Source: Sphingopyxis fribergensis
GTDB taxonomy: Bacteria; Pseudomonadota; Alphaproteobacteria; Sphingomonadales; Sphingomonadaceae
Assembly: GCF_000803645.1 (NCBI RefSeq)
Contig: NZ_CP009122.1
Span: 286,501 to 350,500 of the forward strand
Length of the DNA stretch: 64,000 nucleotides
Direction of reading: 5' to 3'
Shown here: one piece after another, positions 1 through 8,285 of the stretch
How positions within the stretch are numbered: position 1 is the first letter of the stretch
Layout: each line of letters starts with the position of its first letter
Made by a program: the position numbers and the translations under genes
Notes under the pieces: generated by a model
Told to the model about the DNA's origin: nothing
The model's input: the letters and a program-made list of their open reading frames with translations, nothing else
Database searches by the model: none

Positions 1-735
1 GAGGTTGGGATATGCCTCGACGCCAGAGGCTATGATCATGCGTTGCTGGCTGCCGCGCCGGATGATCATGGTCGTCGGCGTGACCTCGACTCCGAACCGC
101 GCGCTGACATCAGGCCGCTTGTCGATATCCATGAGCGTGACCTGCCAGCCCATTTCCTCCTGGAATCGCTGGATGATCGGCCACTGGACCCGACAATATC
201 CGCAGGTTGAACGCGAGAACATGACGAGAGCGAACTCGCTCGCATGGGCGCGCAGATAGGATCGGCGAATGGCGTCCTTCTCCGCCGACATCTCTGACCG
301 GGCATCACCGACCATCGGGTTGGCCGACTTCGAGTTGAGTTCGGGATATTGCAGCATTGCGATCTGCGTCACACCCGCGAACGCGCGTGCCTTGCGCCGT
401 GCGAAATCCTGAAGCCGCCAGAAATCGGCGACCGCGTCGACCGTCAGCACCGTCGCGGCATAGTCGCGCTGCTCCTCGATGAGCTTGCGGATCTTCGGCG
501 GAGTCCAGGTCGCCAGTTCCGCCATCGGTGGTATGACGGGCTTGACCAATGCGTCCGGCTCGGCGCTGTCCTCAGGCTTTGGCTTGGGCGCCTCATACCA
601 CCAATAACCTTGCCTGGATGGGACGGTAGCCGAAGCGCCTTGCGCACTGACCGATGGCGGAAGCGCAAAGAGCGCCGCGAGGGTGAGGCCGATGATGGAA
701 AGTCGACGATGCGGGCTGTCACTTTGTATTGACAT
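1..735 (-). CDS. traF: Conjugal transfer protein TraF, thioredoxin-like (C-terminus cut by window)
   Basis: Periplasmic thioredoxin-fold protein needed for F-type pilus assembly. The N-terminus carries a signal peptide (hydrophobic IIGLTLAALFALP followed by SVSAQ). A WWYEAPKPKPED segment and a long central helical region follow. The redox motif STCGYC has its cysteines at about residues 178 and 181, and a cis-Pro-like 'TPTTMII' stretch comes after it. F-plasmid TraF lacks CxxC, but many plasmid homologues keep it, so this copy is probably redox-active. The ATG at 735 was chosen because it directly precedes the signal peptide. It is separated from the rest of the tra operon by an inverted toxin-antitoxin cassette, so it probably has its own promoter between 736 and 777. 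The 3' end lies outside the window. Confidence 0.9.
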   Translation of the reverse strand, partial: MSIQSDSPHRRLSIIGLTLAALFALPPSVSAQGASATVPSRQGYWWYEAPKPKPEDSAEPDALVKPVIPPMAELATWTPPKIRKLIEEQRDYAATVLTVDAVADFWRLQDFARRKARAFAGVTQIAMLQYPELNSKSANPMVGDARSEMSAEKDAIRRSYLRAHASEFALVMFSRSTCGYCRVQWPIIQRFQEEMGWQVTLMDIDKRPDVSARFGVEVTPTTMIIRRGSQQRMIIASGVEAYPNL

Positions 736-777
736 TGTCGTGGCAAAACGCCAGATACGGCCAAGGAGTTTAGCGAC

Positions 778-1080
778 ATGGCACAGCACGCACATACCGA
801 TCGAAGCGCCTCGACGCGTAAGGACGATGTCATCCAGATCAGGGCTGCGGCCGAGCTCAAGGCGATGCTCAGCCGCGCCGCTTCGTTGCGTGGTCAGAAG
901 CTGTCCGAGTTCATGCTCGCGAGCGCGAGGCGGGAAGCCGAAGCCGCGATCCTCGATCAGCGCACTTTTTTCCTGGATGCCGAAAGCCATGAGCAGTTCC
1001 TGGGCCTTCTCGATGCGCCGCCCGCGCCGTCGCCAGCCCTTGAAAAGCTGATGAAACGCGAACCACTCTGGAATCGATGA
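778..1080 (+). CDS. TacA-like DUF1778 antitoxin
   Basis: Antitoxin of a type II acetyltransferase toxin-antitoxin pair. The N-terminal half (about residues 18-60) matches the ribbon-helix-helix DUF1778 pattern: DDVIQIRAAAELKAMLSRAA, then SEFMLASARREAEAAI. The C-terminal tail (FFLDAESHEQFLGLLDAPP...PALEKLM) is the toxin-neutralising segment typical of the family. An AAGGAG ribosome-binding site lies about nine bases before the ATG. The toxin gene follows 21 bases downstream. It is on the plus strand, opposite to the conjugation genes on both sides, which suggests insertion as a cassette. Autorepression by the RHH domain is expected from family knowledge. Confidence 0.88.
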   Translation: MAQHAHTDRSASTRKDDVIQIRAAAELKAMLSRAASLRGQKLSEFMLASARREAEAAILDQRTFFLDAESHEQFLGLLDAPPAPSPALEKLMKREPLWNR

Positions 1081-1101
1081 TCGGACGCATCGCGCGATTC
1101 C

Positions 1102-1617
1102 ATGTCCACGCGCCGTGTTACGCCGCCCGAACGCCTCAACGTCGATCACGAGGTCGCCGCGTTCGATAATGGGCGCCATGCCTCGCTCAACAGCTGGCTC
1201 GCCGAGCGCGCCCTTGCCAGCGAAGGCGCTTCGGCACGCACCTATGTGGTCTGCGATGCCGAGCGGCCCCGTCAGGTGGTCGGCTATTATACGATTACCA
1301 CCGCGATGGAGGAGCGCGCGGCCTTGCCCACTGCGAGACTGCGCAAGGGTATGCCCGACAAGGTGCCCCTGCTTTTGATCGCGAGGCTGGCCGTTGCATC
1401 GAGCTTTCAGGGGCTTGGCCTTGGCGCCGATCTGCTTGCCGATGCCCTGCGCCGCTGTGCTGCCGCCTCGGAGATCGCCGGGGTTCGCGCGGTCATCGTG
1501 CACGCGATCGACGACGAAGCCGTCGGCTTCTACGCGCGGCATGGTTTCATCGTCTCGCCGCTGGGAGAGCGCGTTCTGCTCATGCCCATCGAAGCGGTTC
1601 GGGCCGTGCAAGGCTAA
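1102..1617 (+). CDS. TacT-like GNAT acetyltransferase toxin
   Basis: Toxin of the pair. TacT/AtaT-type toxins acetylate the amino acid on charged tRNA and stop translation. At 171 aa it has the usual length. The N-terminus has the family pattern around 'FDNGRHASLNSWLAERA'. The acetyl-CoA loop QGLGLG begins at about residue 103 after strand 'LLIARLAVAS'. The conserved tyrosine is in 'GFYARHGF' (about residue 144). No clear ribosome-binding site precedes the ATG at 1102, which fits low toxin expression coupled to the upstream antitoxin. It is convergent with the peptidase gene ending at 1698. An ordinary GNAT enzyme is the alternative, but the DUF1778 neighbour argues for a toxin. Confidence 0.88.
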   Translation: MSTRRVTPPERLNVDHEVAAFDNGRHASLNSWLAERALASEGASARTYVVCDAERPRQVVGYYTITTAMEERAALPTARLRKGMPDKVPLLLIARLAVASSFQGLGLGADLLADALRRCAAASEIAGVRAVIVHAIDDEAVGFYARHGFIVSPLGERVLLMPIEAVRAVQG

Positions 1618-1697
1618 CCACATAAGACACTGCGTGCTGCGTAGCGTGGTCTGGCACTCCGGGCGCTGCTCGGTGAGCCTATTCTGATCGCGACCGC

Positions 1698-2303
1698 TCA
1701 CAGGATGCGCTCCATGCGAATGAGACTCGTGATCGGCAACAGCCCGAAATAGCGACTGTCGAACCCCCTGGGATGCGTCGATCCGACATAGGCCATCCCG
1801 GCGGGGATGATGCCGCTCCATTTCATATGGCTGAGTTCCATCCCGTTATGGGCCAGTGGAAGGCTCACACCCAGAAGCTGGCCATTGCAGTAATAGTGAC
1901 CGTCCCAGCTGCTCGGCTTGAGTGGGGAGGGCGTCTCGAACATTGTAAGCCGGTCGCCGGGCAGGCAGAGCGCATGCTTGGTGACCGATACCGGCTTTGG
2001 ACCCGCAATCGCGTGATGCAGCGTGAACATCACATAATCACCACGGATGATCGGCCCGGGGCTCTTGCGCACGGCATAGGCCTCGATCGACGGGGACATG
2101 ACCAAGGTGACTTGCGGCATCAGGACTGCGGCGAACAGCGCAAGGGGCAGAACTACCAGCATGGCGTGCCAGAGTCGTTCCGGCCGCGCGGGCTGATCGG
2201 GGCCGGGAGCGCCGAGCGTCACCGCTGCCTTGCGCGGCAGGCTGCGCAAGCGTGGCCAGAGACCAGCGATCCACCTAACGATTAGCCAGAAGAGCCTGAG
2301 CAT
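1698..2303 (-). CDS. Conjugative-transfer signal peptidase, S26 family (TraF/TrhF type)
   Basis: Inner-membrane serine peptidase of the kind that matures conjugative pilin or peptides in plasmid transfer systems. One membrane segment (about residues 48-66, MLVVLPLALFAAVLMPQV) precedes the nucleophile region 'MSPSIEAY' (Ser about 70-72). The general-base lysine is expected in 'SVTKHALCLPGD' (Lys about 109). The C-terminal 'HPRGFDSRYFGLLPITSLI' is the S26 box with Asp-Ser-Arg. The gene overlaps the end of trbC by 29 bases, so it is part of the tra operon. The name TraF is used for this family on RP4 plasmids and should not be confused with the thioredoxin-like TraF at 1-735. Confidence 0.82.
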   Translation of the reverse strand: MLRLFWLIVRWIAGLWPRLRSLPRKAAVTLGAPGPDQPARPERLWHAMLVVLPLALFAAVLMPQVTLVMSPSIEAYAVRKSPGPIIRGDYVMFTLHHAIAGPKPVSVTKHALCLPGDRLTMFETPSPLKPSSWDGHYYCNGQLLGVSLPLAHNGMELSHMKWSGIIPAGMAYVGSTHPRGFDSRYFGLLPITSLIRMERIL

Positions 2304-3156
2304 GGCTTACCTCCTCCTTCCCGCCCAGGCGGGCATATTCGTCGAGCATTCCGGAGAGCGCGCTGTCGCCGAACACGATATGGGCTGCCCGAGGGCTGTC
2401 ATCGTCGCGTTCGCAATAAGCCTGGGTCGGATCGCCTGGCACCATCGCGAGCGCGGGGACCTGGACGATCCCGTGCTGCCGGAACACGATAGGGTCGATG
2501 ATGAGCTGAACATTGCGCATGACGCAGTTCGGTCCCTCACAGCCCGGATCGAGCCGCAGGATCTGGGCCGTCAGCTTCGCCATCGGGCCCATCTTCCGAA
2601 GACCGCCCGGCACGCCGCGAAACGCCATCACCCCGTGCACCCGCTCGAGCTGGACCGCATAATTGCGCAGCGTCGAGATTGGCATCGAGGAGGAGACGAA
2701 CAGAACCGGTACCCAACCCTTGGCGGTCGCCGCAGGGGCAGCCTTGGCGAGCGCTTGTTCTTCGGCAGGTTCCAGCCCCAAAGCCTGACGCAATGCCTTG
2801 GCTTGTCGCTCCCGCTCGGCTGCAAGGCTTGCTTCTCCGCGCGCCTGCGCAGCGCGGGCGCGCGCATCCATTTCTGGCATAGCCGCGCGGCCCCTAAGGC
2901 CTTCGAAGGCACGCTTGCGGTCGGCAGGGTTATCGGTACGCGGAAGCCTCGGATCGGGCAGCCGCCCCGCAGCTTGCTTCCCGCGTGCGACTGCGTTTTC
3001 GAGCCGGTCCATGCTGGCCTGGCCCTGATTGGCGGCGGCTTGCCTGGCATCGCCTTGATCGGCGCCACGGATGGCATCCTGTCCGAGCGCGGCGGTTGCA
3101 GCACCTATCAGCGCAAGGAGGGCGAGTTTATGGATTGACCGCTTTGAGATACGCAT
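2275..3156 (-). CDS. trbC: F-type pilus assembly protein TrbC
   Basis: Periplasmic protein of the F-type transfer system, needed for pilin assembly and fused or partnered with TraW in some plasmids. It has a signal peptide (LALLALIGAATAALGQ) and a central charged Ala/Arg-rich helix (about residues 95-140). The conserved TrbC domain follows with 'WVPVLFVSSSMPISTLRNYAVQLE', 'VMAFRGVPGG' and 'NVQLIIDPIVFRQHGIVQVPALAMV'. At 293 aa it is longer than F TrbC (about 210 aa) because of the charged linker. It overlaps the end of the second traN gene by 29 bases and the peptidase start by 29 bases, which indicates tight coupling. Confidence 0.88.
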   Translation of the reverse strand: MRISKRSIHKLALLALIGAATAALGQDAIRGADQGDARQAAANQGQASMDRLENAVARGKQAAGRLPDPRLPRTDNPADRKRAFEGLRGRAAMPEMDARARAAQARGEASLAAERERQAKALRQALGLEPAEEQALAKAAPAATAKGWVPVLFVSSSMPISTLRNYAVQLERVHGVMAFRGVPGGLRKMGPMAKLTAQILRLDPGCEGPNCVMRNVQLIIDPIVFRQHGIVQVPALAMVPGDPTQAYCERDDDSPRAAHIVFGDSALSGMLDEYARLGGKEEVSHAQALLANR

Positions 3157-4252
3157 TGACGCGCTCCCCCATGTCTATCTGGATGTCGGATTGGGCGCGT
3201 GCCTCGATGTCCGCATAATATTCGGAGAGGTCGATCTTGCTGAAGTCGAGCGCCTGGAACTCCTCCGGTGTGAAGCCGCGGCACATCGGCTTCTTTGCCG
3301 TCCCCCAGAGATTGCCGTTGAATGCCTTGAGCTGGGGACGACCCTGTTCCTGAATGATGCGGCCGAGCTTTGTGTTGAAACAGCAATGCCCCCGCGCTTT
3401 CTGGAGGCAGATGCCGAGGAAGCTCGACGTGCAATAGCTGCCGATCTCGTGGCACATGCCCGACGAGCGGAGCATCGCGGTTTCCATGTCCTGCTGGTCA
3501 CAGCCGGAAAACAGGAAATCGATCATGAAATTGATCGCGAGGCTGATCGCAAGCGAGGTCGGATCGAGACCGACGATCAGTGCATTGGCACCGGCGCTCG
3601 CCGCCTGGCTCGCTGTCGCGCCAGCTTTGAACGCGACATAGGCTGCCTTCATACCGGTGAAAACGCCCTTGGCCACCGCGATCTTGGTGCCGATCGACGA
3701 AATGGACGATCCCATCCCGTCCTTCACGATCTTGCCCTTGTCCTTGCAGCAATTGGCGAAGGTGGTCGAAAGTCCGGCAGGCCGGCAGCGCACGCCGCGG
3801 CCCGAGAATATCTCGATGGTCCCCATGCAATTGCCGTCGGCATCGATGCCGCCGTTGGGCTCGGTGCCCGGATCGTCCATCGGCGGTTCTTCGACGACTG
3901 GATTGGTCGCAAGATCGGCGCACTGATTGGGCGAACAGGATGGAGCCCCACCGGTGCTCTTGACGAGGCAGGCATATTGCGGACCGACCGGGCAGCTATA
4001 CTGGCCCATGGCGTCGGCGACGCAATCGACCTCCTGGATCGGACAGAGCCATGCTCCGCTCTTGGTCGCGAGGCAGCTTGCCTGCTCCCCTTCGTCGGCC
4101 GCATCGCCATTATTGTTGAGATCGGCGGCGCAGATCTGCTGCGCATTGGCGGCACTCGCGCACGCGAGGGCAACTCCCAGGCCGAGCACCAGCGCAAGCG
4201 CGGCACCGCGCGGATCAAAACGCCGTTGTCTGTTTGTGGAGCAGCGGTTCAT
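3128..4252 (-). CDS. traN: TraN-like mating-pair protein, C-terminal half as a separate gene
   Basis: Cysteine-rich secreted protein corresponding to the C-terminal part of F-type TraN, the outer-membrane mating-pair stabilisation protein. A signal peptide (ALALVLGLGVALACASAANAQQ) is followed by a cysteine-rich segment. TraN hallmarks then appear: 'VRCRPAGLSTTFANCCKDKG' and 'HCCFNTKLGRIIQEQGRPQL'. The ATG at 4252 was preferred over an upstream ATG at 4345 because it overlaps the preceding stop codon as ATGA and sits directly before the signal peptide. Its own signal peptide shows that it is exported as a separate polypeptide. It probably works with the product of 4249-6360. Confidence 0.8.
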   Translation of the reverse strand: MNRCSTNRQRRFDPRGAALALVLGLGVALACASAANAQQICAADLNNNGDAADEGEQASCLATKSGAWLCPIQEVDCVADAMGQYSCPVGPQYACLVKSTGGAPSCSPNQCADLATNPVVEEPPMDDPGTEPNGGIDADGNCMGTIEIFSGRGVRCRPAGLSTTFANCCKDKGKIVKDGMGSSISSIGTKIAVAKGVFTGMKAAYVAFKAGATASQAASAGANALIVGLDPTSLAISLAINFMIDFLFSGCDQQDMETAMLRSSGMCHEIGSYCTSSFLGICLQKARGHCCFNTKLGRIIQEQGRPQLKAFNGNLWGTAKKPMCRGFTPEEFQALDFSKIDLSEYYADIEARAQSDIQIDMGERVNAYLKAVNP

Positions 4253-6360
4253 TGTACGCCCCCCGTGCAGACGAGGTCCGCGCCGGCGAGGCGGACGGTC
4301 TGCATCATCACGACAGCCTCGGGAAAATCGTCGAGGCAGCCACAAGCTGACACGATCTCCTCACCGGGGCCTGCCGGGCACTGGCTGTCGGTTGTGCAGG
4401 CGTGGAAGAAGGTGTCGTAGCCGGTCGGCACATTCTGTTTGGTGCCGACAACGCCGTCGATTGCCGCTTCATTATTTGCCTTGGGCGCGCGCGTTTTGCA
4501 GACGGGTTCGCACGCGGGCACCGAGCCACGGTCGGGCAGGCTGAACGCTCGCGTCGAGGTAGCGTAGCTGCCGTCGCTCTGAAGCGTCCGGTCGGCCAAC
4601 AGGGTCTCGGTCGAATGGTCGATAATATAGGCGCCGCGGCTCGTATCGGGCTTGGCGATGTTGTCGACGTTGCAGCGATAGGTGCGGTCCTTCAGGAAGA
4701 AGTCGCGCGTGAGGTCGGTCGGGCAGGCGGGGCCGCCCAGGATGCGGGTCTGGGGCAGGGGCCTCAAACCCGTGGCGACACCATTTATCCAAGTCTGAAC
4801 CCCATCGACCAGCTCACTGTCAAGCTTGCATTGCGGATCGGCGGCGATCGCTCCGCAACCGTCGACGACCTGCTCCAGCGTCTTGCAGCTGTTGTCGACG
4901 TCGACATGCACCTGCGCGAAACCCTCGCCGCCTGACGCCACCGCGACGCGCAGCCAGATCTCGTGATCACCGGCGGTGAGCCAGGGCTTCAGGTCGAGAT
5001 TGGGATAGGCATAAAAGGTCTTCTTGAGTTCGCATTTGCTCGGTGGAAGTCCAAGTGTCGTCCAGGGCGAAGGACCCGAACCGACCAGTTGGCCATCAAT
5101 ACTTACCTGTGCCCAATCGTCGGCGAAGAACTGGGTGAGGCGTGCGTCGATGATACGGTCCGGGTCGCTCACATGCAGCGTCATACGGAAGTCGATGAGC
5201 GTGCAACTGCCGCCGGCAAGGCTGTTGTCGGCTGGCGAGCCCATCAGGAAATCGAAGGACGAGCCGTTCTGGATCGTCGAATAGCCGCCCGAGGTCCGGC
5301 TGATGATATCCTCCGCGCCGGGCTTGAGTACCGTCACTCGCCGTTCGATCGTGCAGTGCCGATATTGCAGTGATGTGCCGGTTCCGGTCGCCGAGCCCTT
5401 GAGCGCCTGAAACACCGCGCTGCCGCTCGATGCGGCATAGGCGTCCGACGCAATGATCCCGGGATTGAATCGATAGGCCGTCTGGGGCAGGTCCGGATTG
5501 GACGAGCAGGCGGTCGATTGCGCGCCTACATAGCGGATGGCGGGTCCATCGATCACGGCTTCCGCGACACCATAGCGCGGGTCGGCGGTCGTCAGCGCGC
5601 CAATCATCCCGCCGCCCAGATCGCGCAGTACGGAGGCCATATTGCCCCAGGCAAGATTGGTGCCGCAGCTATTGTTGATGCAGTAGCAGCCGGCGAGCTT
5701 GGGCATGTCGACCGAGGTCAGCTTCAGCGCCTTGGCCGCATCAACGTCCCAGCGGTAAAAGCTGCAGCCATTCCAGCTGCCGGGCTGGCACGACACAACG
5801 CCGTTCGCGCAAATGCCGGAGACCGGCACAGGCAGGTTCGAGGTCGCGTCGACCGTGCCATCGAGATCGGTGTCGCGCGCGATCGTGACCGTGCCCAGAT
5901 CCCCGGTGCCTGAGGGCTGGACCAACACCTCGAGCATCGTTGCGGTCTTCTGGCAGGCGATATTCGGCGCGAAAGTGCGGCTGTTGTCGACGGTAGAGAT
6001 CTGCTGCCCGGCAAGGCCCGGCGTCACATAGTTCTGCTGGAGCGCGTCGCTGTCGCTGGTCTTGGCGCGCGACGCCTCGGCCGCGGCGCGAGCCCGCTCC
6101 TCCATCGTCTGCGCCGAGGCGCACGAAGAGACGGAAATGGCCAGCGCGGTCGCGATTATGGAACAGGCGGAGAGGAGACGCCGGTCCCATCGGGGGAGCA
6201 TTGCGGCCGCGCTGGCCAAGGGTGGAGCGACGCCGCCAGGGGGGCTTGACGGCGCCGCTCCGGTCCCGCGCGGCAGCCCTCGACCGTAGGGGCCTTGGCG
6301 AACAGACCTCCGGAAAGGACGGCTGTCGCGCGCGGGAACAGGGGAAAGCGATCGGCTCAT
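4249..6360 (-). CDS. traN: TraN-like mating-pair protein, N-terminal half
   Basis: Large cysteine-rich secreted protein matching the N-terminal and central region of TraN. Cys pairs recur throughout ('GCYCINNSCGTN', 'CSSNPDLPQ', 'CTTDSQCPAGPGEE'), and the end reads 'SACGCLDDFPEAVVMMQTVRLAG', a TraN-like stretch. Two starts are possible. ATG at 6360 overlaps the traU stop as ATGA but puts about 53 Arg/Pro/Gly-rich residues before the signal peptide. ATG at 6201 begins directly at 'MLPRWDRRLLSAC' with a normal signal peptide (IIATALAISVSSCASAQ), but no obvious ribosome-binding site precedes it. It ends in an ATGA overlap with the following TraN-like gene. Confidence 0.78.
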   Translation of the reverse strand: MSRSLSPVPARDSRPFRRSVRQGPYGRGLPRGTGAAPSSPPGGVAPPLASAAAMLPRWDRRLLSACSIIATALAISVSSCASAQTMEERARAAAEASRAKTSDSDALQQNYVTPGLAGQQISTVDNSRTFAPNIACQKTATMLEVLVQPSGTGDLGTVTIARDTDLDGTVDATSNLPVPVSGICANGVVSCQPGSWNGCSFYRWDVDAAKALKLTSVDMPKLAGCYCINNSCGTNLAWGNMASVLRDLGGGMIGALTTADPRYGVAEAVIDGPAIRYVGAQSTACSSNPDLPQTAYRFNPGIIASDAYAASSGSAVFQALKGSATGTGTSLQYRHCTIERRVTVLKPGAEDIISRTSGGYSTIQNGSSFDFLMGSPADNSLAGGSCTLIDFRMTLHVSDPDRIIDARLTQFFADDWAQVSIDGQLVGSGPSPWTTLGLPPSKCELKKTFYAYPNLDLKPWLTAGDHEIWLRVAVASGGEGFAQVHVDVDNSCKTLEQVVDGCGAIAADPQCKLDSELVDGVQTWINGVATGLRPLPQTRILGGPACPTDLTRDFFLKDRTYRCNVDNIAKPDTSRGAYIIDHSTETLLADRTLQSDGSYATSTRAFSLPDRGSVPACEPVCKTRAPKANNEAAIDGVVGTKQNVPTGYDTFFHACTTDSQCPAGPGEEIVSACGCLDDFPEAVVMMQTVRLAGADLVCTGGVQ

Positions 6361-7373
6361 GGCACCGGTATCCCGGCGCAGCAGATCACCTTTTCGAAGA
6401 GCATGAACTGGGCGTTGTCCTTGCCCGGCGCATGCTTGGCCGAGGACCACAGCGCGCCCGGGCGGCCGATGTTGACGCACTTGCCGCCCTTCACCGGCTC
6501 CATGATCTGGAGCTTGTAGCGGGACTTCGTCCAGACGGGCTGGGGTATGAACGAACAGCCGTCGGCCGAGCTTATGGTGAGAGTGCCCAAGCGCCCCATC
6601 ATGAATACGCCGCGTGCGGCAAGCCCGGCCCAGGCTTCGACGCTGTCGTCGAAATGGATATCGCCGGCGATCGGATAGGTCGCGCCCCAACTCCCCATGC
6701 ACCAGAAGAGAGGATCGATGACCTTGCCCGCAGCGGCCGCGGCGCTGTCGCCCATGCAAGCAAGGCCGGCGGCGGGGTTTCCGAACAATATGCCCTCGGG
6801 CTGGATGATCGCGCCCAATGTCCCGGACTGCCAGGTCGGCAGGACCTCGGTGATCAGGGCGACGTCGAAGCCGTCATTCTCGAGGCAGGGCAGGTCGGTG
6901 AACATGTCGAGCATCGCCCAGACCGGCGAGATATAATAGTGCATCTGCGCGAACATCTTGCGGGTATTGGTGCCGTCCGAGATCGACGATTGGCTGCCTT
7001 GCAGCTTGCCGCCTGTCGGCAGCAGATCGGCACCCAGGGCCATCATGCAGCCGGGTTCGGTCACGACATCCACCATTCGGTTCGGCGACCAGTAGGAAAC
7101 CTTGACCCCGAACCAGAACTGGATGCCCTTGCGACAGGCGCACAAGGGCTTGGAGGCCGATTGCGCGTCGAGCGCCTTGTCGAGCTTGTCGAAACTGCCG
7201 ACGCGAATGCCCCCAACCGTGATCGGAAAGATGCAGGTCCAGCGCACCTTGGTGATCGGATTGAAGACCGTGCCAGCCTCGCATTTGGAGGCATGGGCCT
7301 GGCTTGGCCAGGAGAGCGTCATGATCAGCCCGATAATCAGGCCGGTGACGAAGACAGGAAGGCGCCCGATCAT
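6357..7373 (-). CDS. traU: Conjugal transfer protein TraU
   Basis: Periplasmic F-type transfer protein involved in DNA transfer and mating-pair formation. Length 338 aa is normal for TraU (about 330). The signal peptide (FVTGLIIGLIMTLSWPSQAHAS) is followed by a characteristic cysteine-rich pattern: 'KCEAGTVFNPITKVRWTCIF', 'PLCACRKG', 'EPGCMMALG', 'LPCLENDGFDV', 'LACMGDSAAA', 'FWCMGSWG', 'VICCAG'. It overlaps traW by 4 bases (ATGA) and, if the upstream start is used, the first traN gene by 4 bases, giving a translationally coupled traW-traU-traN run. Confidence 0.93.
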   Translation of the reverse strand: MIGRLPVFVTGLIIGLIMTLSWPSQAHASKCEAGTVFNPITKVRWTCIFPITVGGIRVGSFDKLDKALDAQSASKPLCACRKGIQFWFGVKVSYWSPNRMVDVVTEPGCMMALGADLLPTGGKLQGSQSSISDGTNTRKMFAQMHYYISPVWAMLDMFTDLPCLENDGFDVALITEVLPTWQSGTLGAIIQPEGILFGNPAAGLACMGDSAAAAAGKVIDPLFWCMGSWGATYPIAGDIHFDDSVEAWAGLAARGVFMMGRLGTLTISSADGCSFIPQPVWTKSRYKLQIMEPVKGGKCVNIGRPGALWSSAKHAPGKDNAQFMLFEKVICCAGIPVP

Positions 7374-8062
7374 CGCGTCGCTCCTTTTGGCGGGACAGCG
7401 GCGGCGCGACTCTTTGACCCATATTCAGTGAGGACGAGCCGTGTGCCGGATTGCTCGACGATGACCGGTGCCACCGTCAGCCCGAGCCGCTGCTTGACCC
7501 GCTCCTCCAGGATGTAGATCGGCCGCCCTGTCTTTTCGCTGAGGTCGATCGCATCGCCATTCTGCGTGCCTAGCGCCGAGAGTAGAATGAAATCGCTGGC
7601 GCGGGCGTTACGAAGCGCCCAGCCGATATCGCGCGGATGCACGACGATCAGGCGCTGGGGCAGCTTCACATAGGTCAGCGGGTTGAAGGTGAAGCCCTTG
7701 GGATAGAGCGTCTTGCCATCGGGCAAGGTGATGTCGAAATCGAGTGTATAGAAGGGTACGACACTGCGAACCCGGTCGGCGCCGGCAATCCCGAGTGGCG
7801 CGGCCTTGAGCGCGGTCCACCTGTCGCGCGAGCCGAACGCCTTGCTCATGTCGCTGGGAAGCGTCGCGACCTTGGCTTCGATCTCGGCTAGCGCATCAGG
7901 TTCTGCGATCGGCCACGTCCGCCCGATCGTGCTACGCGACGGGGCGGTGCTGTTGATCGGTCCGGCTGCGCCGAATGCAGCTGCGACAGCCAGCAAATTG
8001 CCCGTGGCGAGCACCAGAAGTATCGGGCCGCGGCGAACACGACCGAGCAGCCTATCTGCCAT
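7370..8062 (-). CDS. traW: Conjugal transfer protein TraW
   Basis: Periplasmic pilus-assembly protein of F-type systems. A hydrophobic N-terminus (ILLVLATGNLLAVAAAFGAAG) serves as the export signal. The TraW core has 'TWPIAEPDALAEIE', 'DFDITLPDGKTLYPKGFTFNPL', 'RLIVVHPRD' and 'PIYILEERVKQRLGLTVAPVIVEQ'. Length 230 aa is usual. It overlaps the preceding small membrane-protein gene by 11 bases and traU by 4 bases. Confidence 0.92.
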   Translation of the reverse strand: MADRLLGRVRRGPILLVLATGNLLAVAAAFGAAGPINSTAPSRSTIGRTWPIAEPDALAEIEAKVATLPSDMSKAFGSRDRWTALKAAPLGIAGADRVRSVVPFYTLDFDITLPDGKTLYPKGFTFNPLTYVKLPQRLIVVHPRDIGWALRNARASDFILLSALGTQNGDAIDLSEKTGRPIYILEERVKQRLGLTVAPVIVEQSGTRLVLTEYGSKSRAAAVPPKGATR

Positions 8063-8285
8063 GACGGTGCCTCCAATGCTGTTCGGGCGGCTCCGGAATG
8101 CCGATGAGCGCGGCGACGAAGGCCGAGAACGCCAGAGGTGTCAGGACCCAGATCAGCATGCCGGAGTTCCGGTCGAGCGCCGGAGACATCAGCAAGAGTG
8201 CGCTTTGGACCATCATCAGCAGAAAACCGCTGACCATGAGCCGGATCACCGACGGCGAGGGCGTGGAAGAGGTGAGGCCGTTCAT
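8052..8285 (-). CDS. Small two-TM membrane protein in the tra operon, function unknown
   Basis: A 77-aa protein with two predicted membrane segments: about residues 14-34 (IRLMVSGFLLMMVQSALLLM) and 43-62 (MLIWVLTPLAFSAFVAAL). The tail is His/Arg-rich (HWRHRHGR). The ATG at 8285 overlaps the stop of the upstream gene as ATGA; longer readings in this frame run through the neighbour's coding region and look like shadow. By position between TraC and TraW it occupies the place of TrbI in F. TrbI is longer and has a single N-terminal membrane segment, so homology is not claimed. Confidence 0.7.
   Translation of the reverse strand: MNGLTSSTPSPSVIRLMVSGFLLMMVQSALLLMSPALDRNSGMLIWVLTPLAFSAFVAALIGIPEPPEQHWRHRHGR

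Noticed and set aside
1617..1698. Possible bidirectional terminator between the toxin and peptidase genes
   Set aside because: No convincing stem with a T-run could be found.
2230..7517. Long plus-strand open frames opposite trbC, traN, traU (for example 2230-3138, 3071-4420, 6201-7517)
   Set aside because: They lie antisense to well-supported tra genes, have Arg/Ala/Gly-rich composition typical of GC-rich shadow frames, and show no domains.
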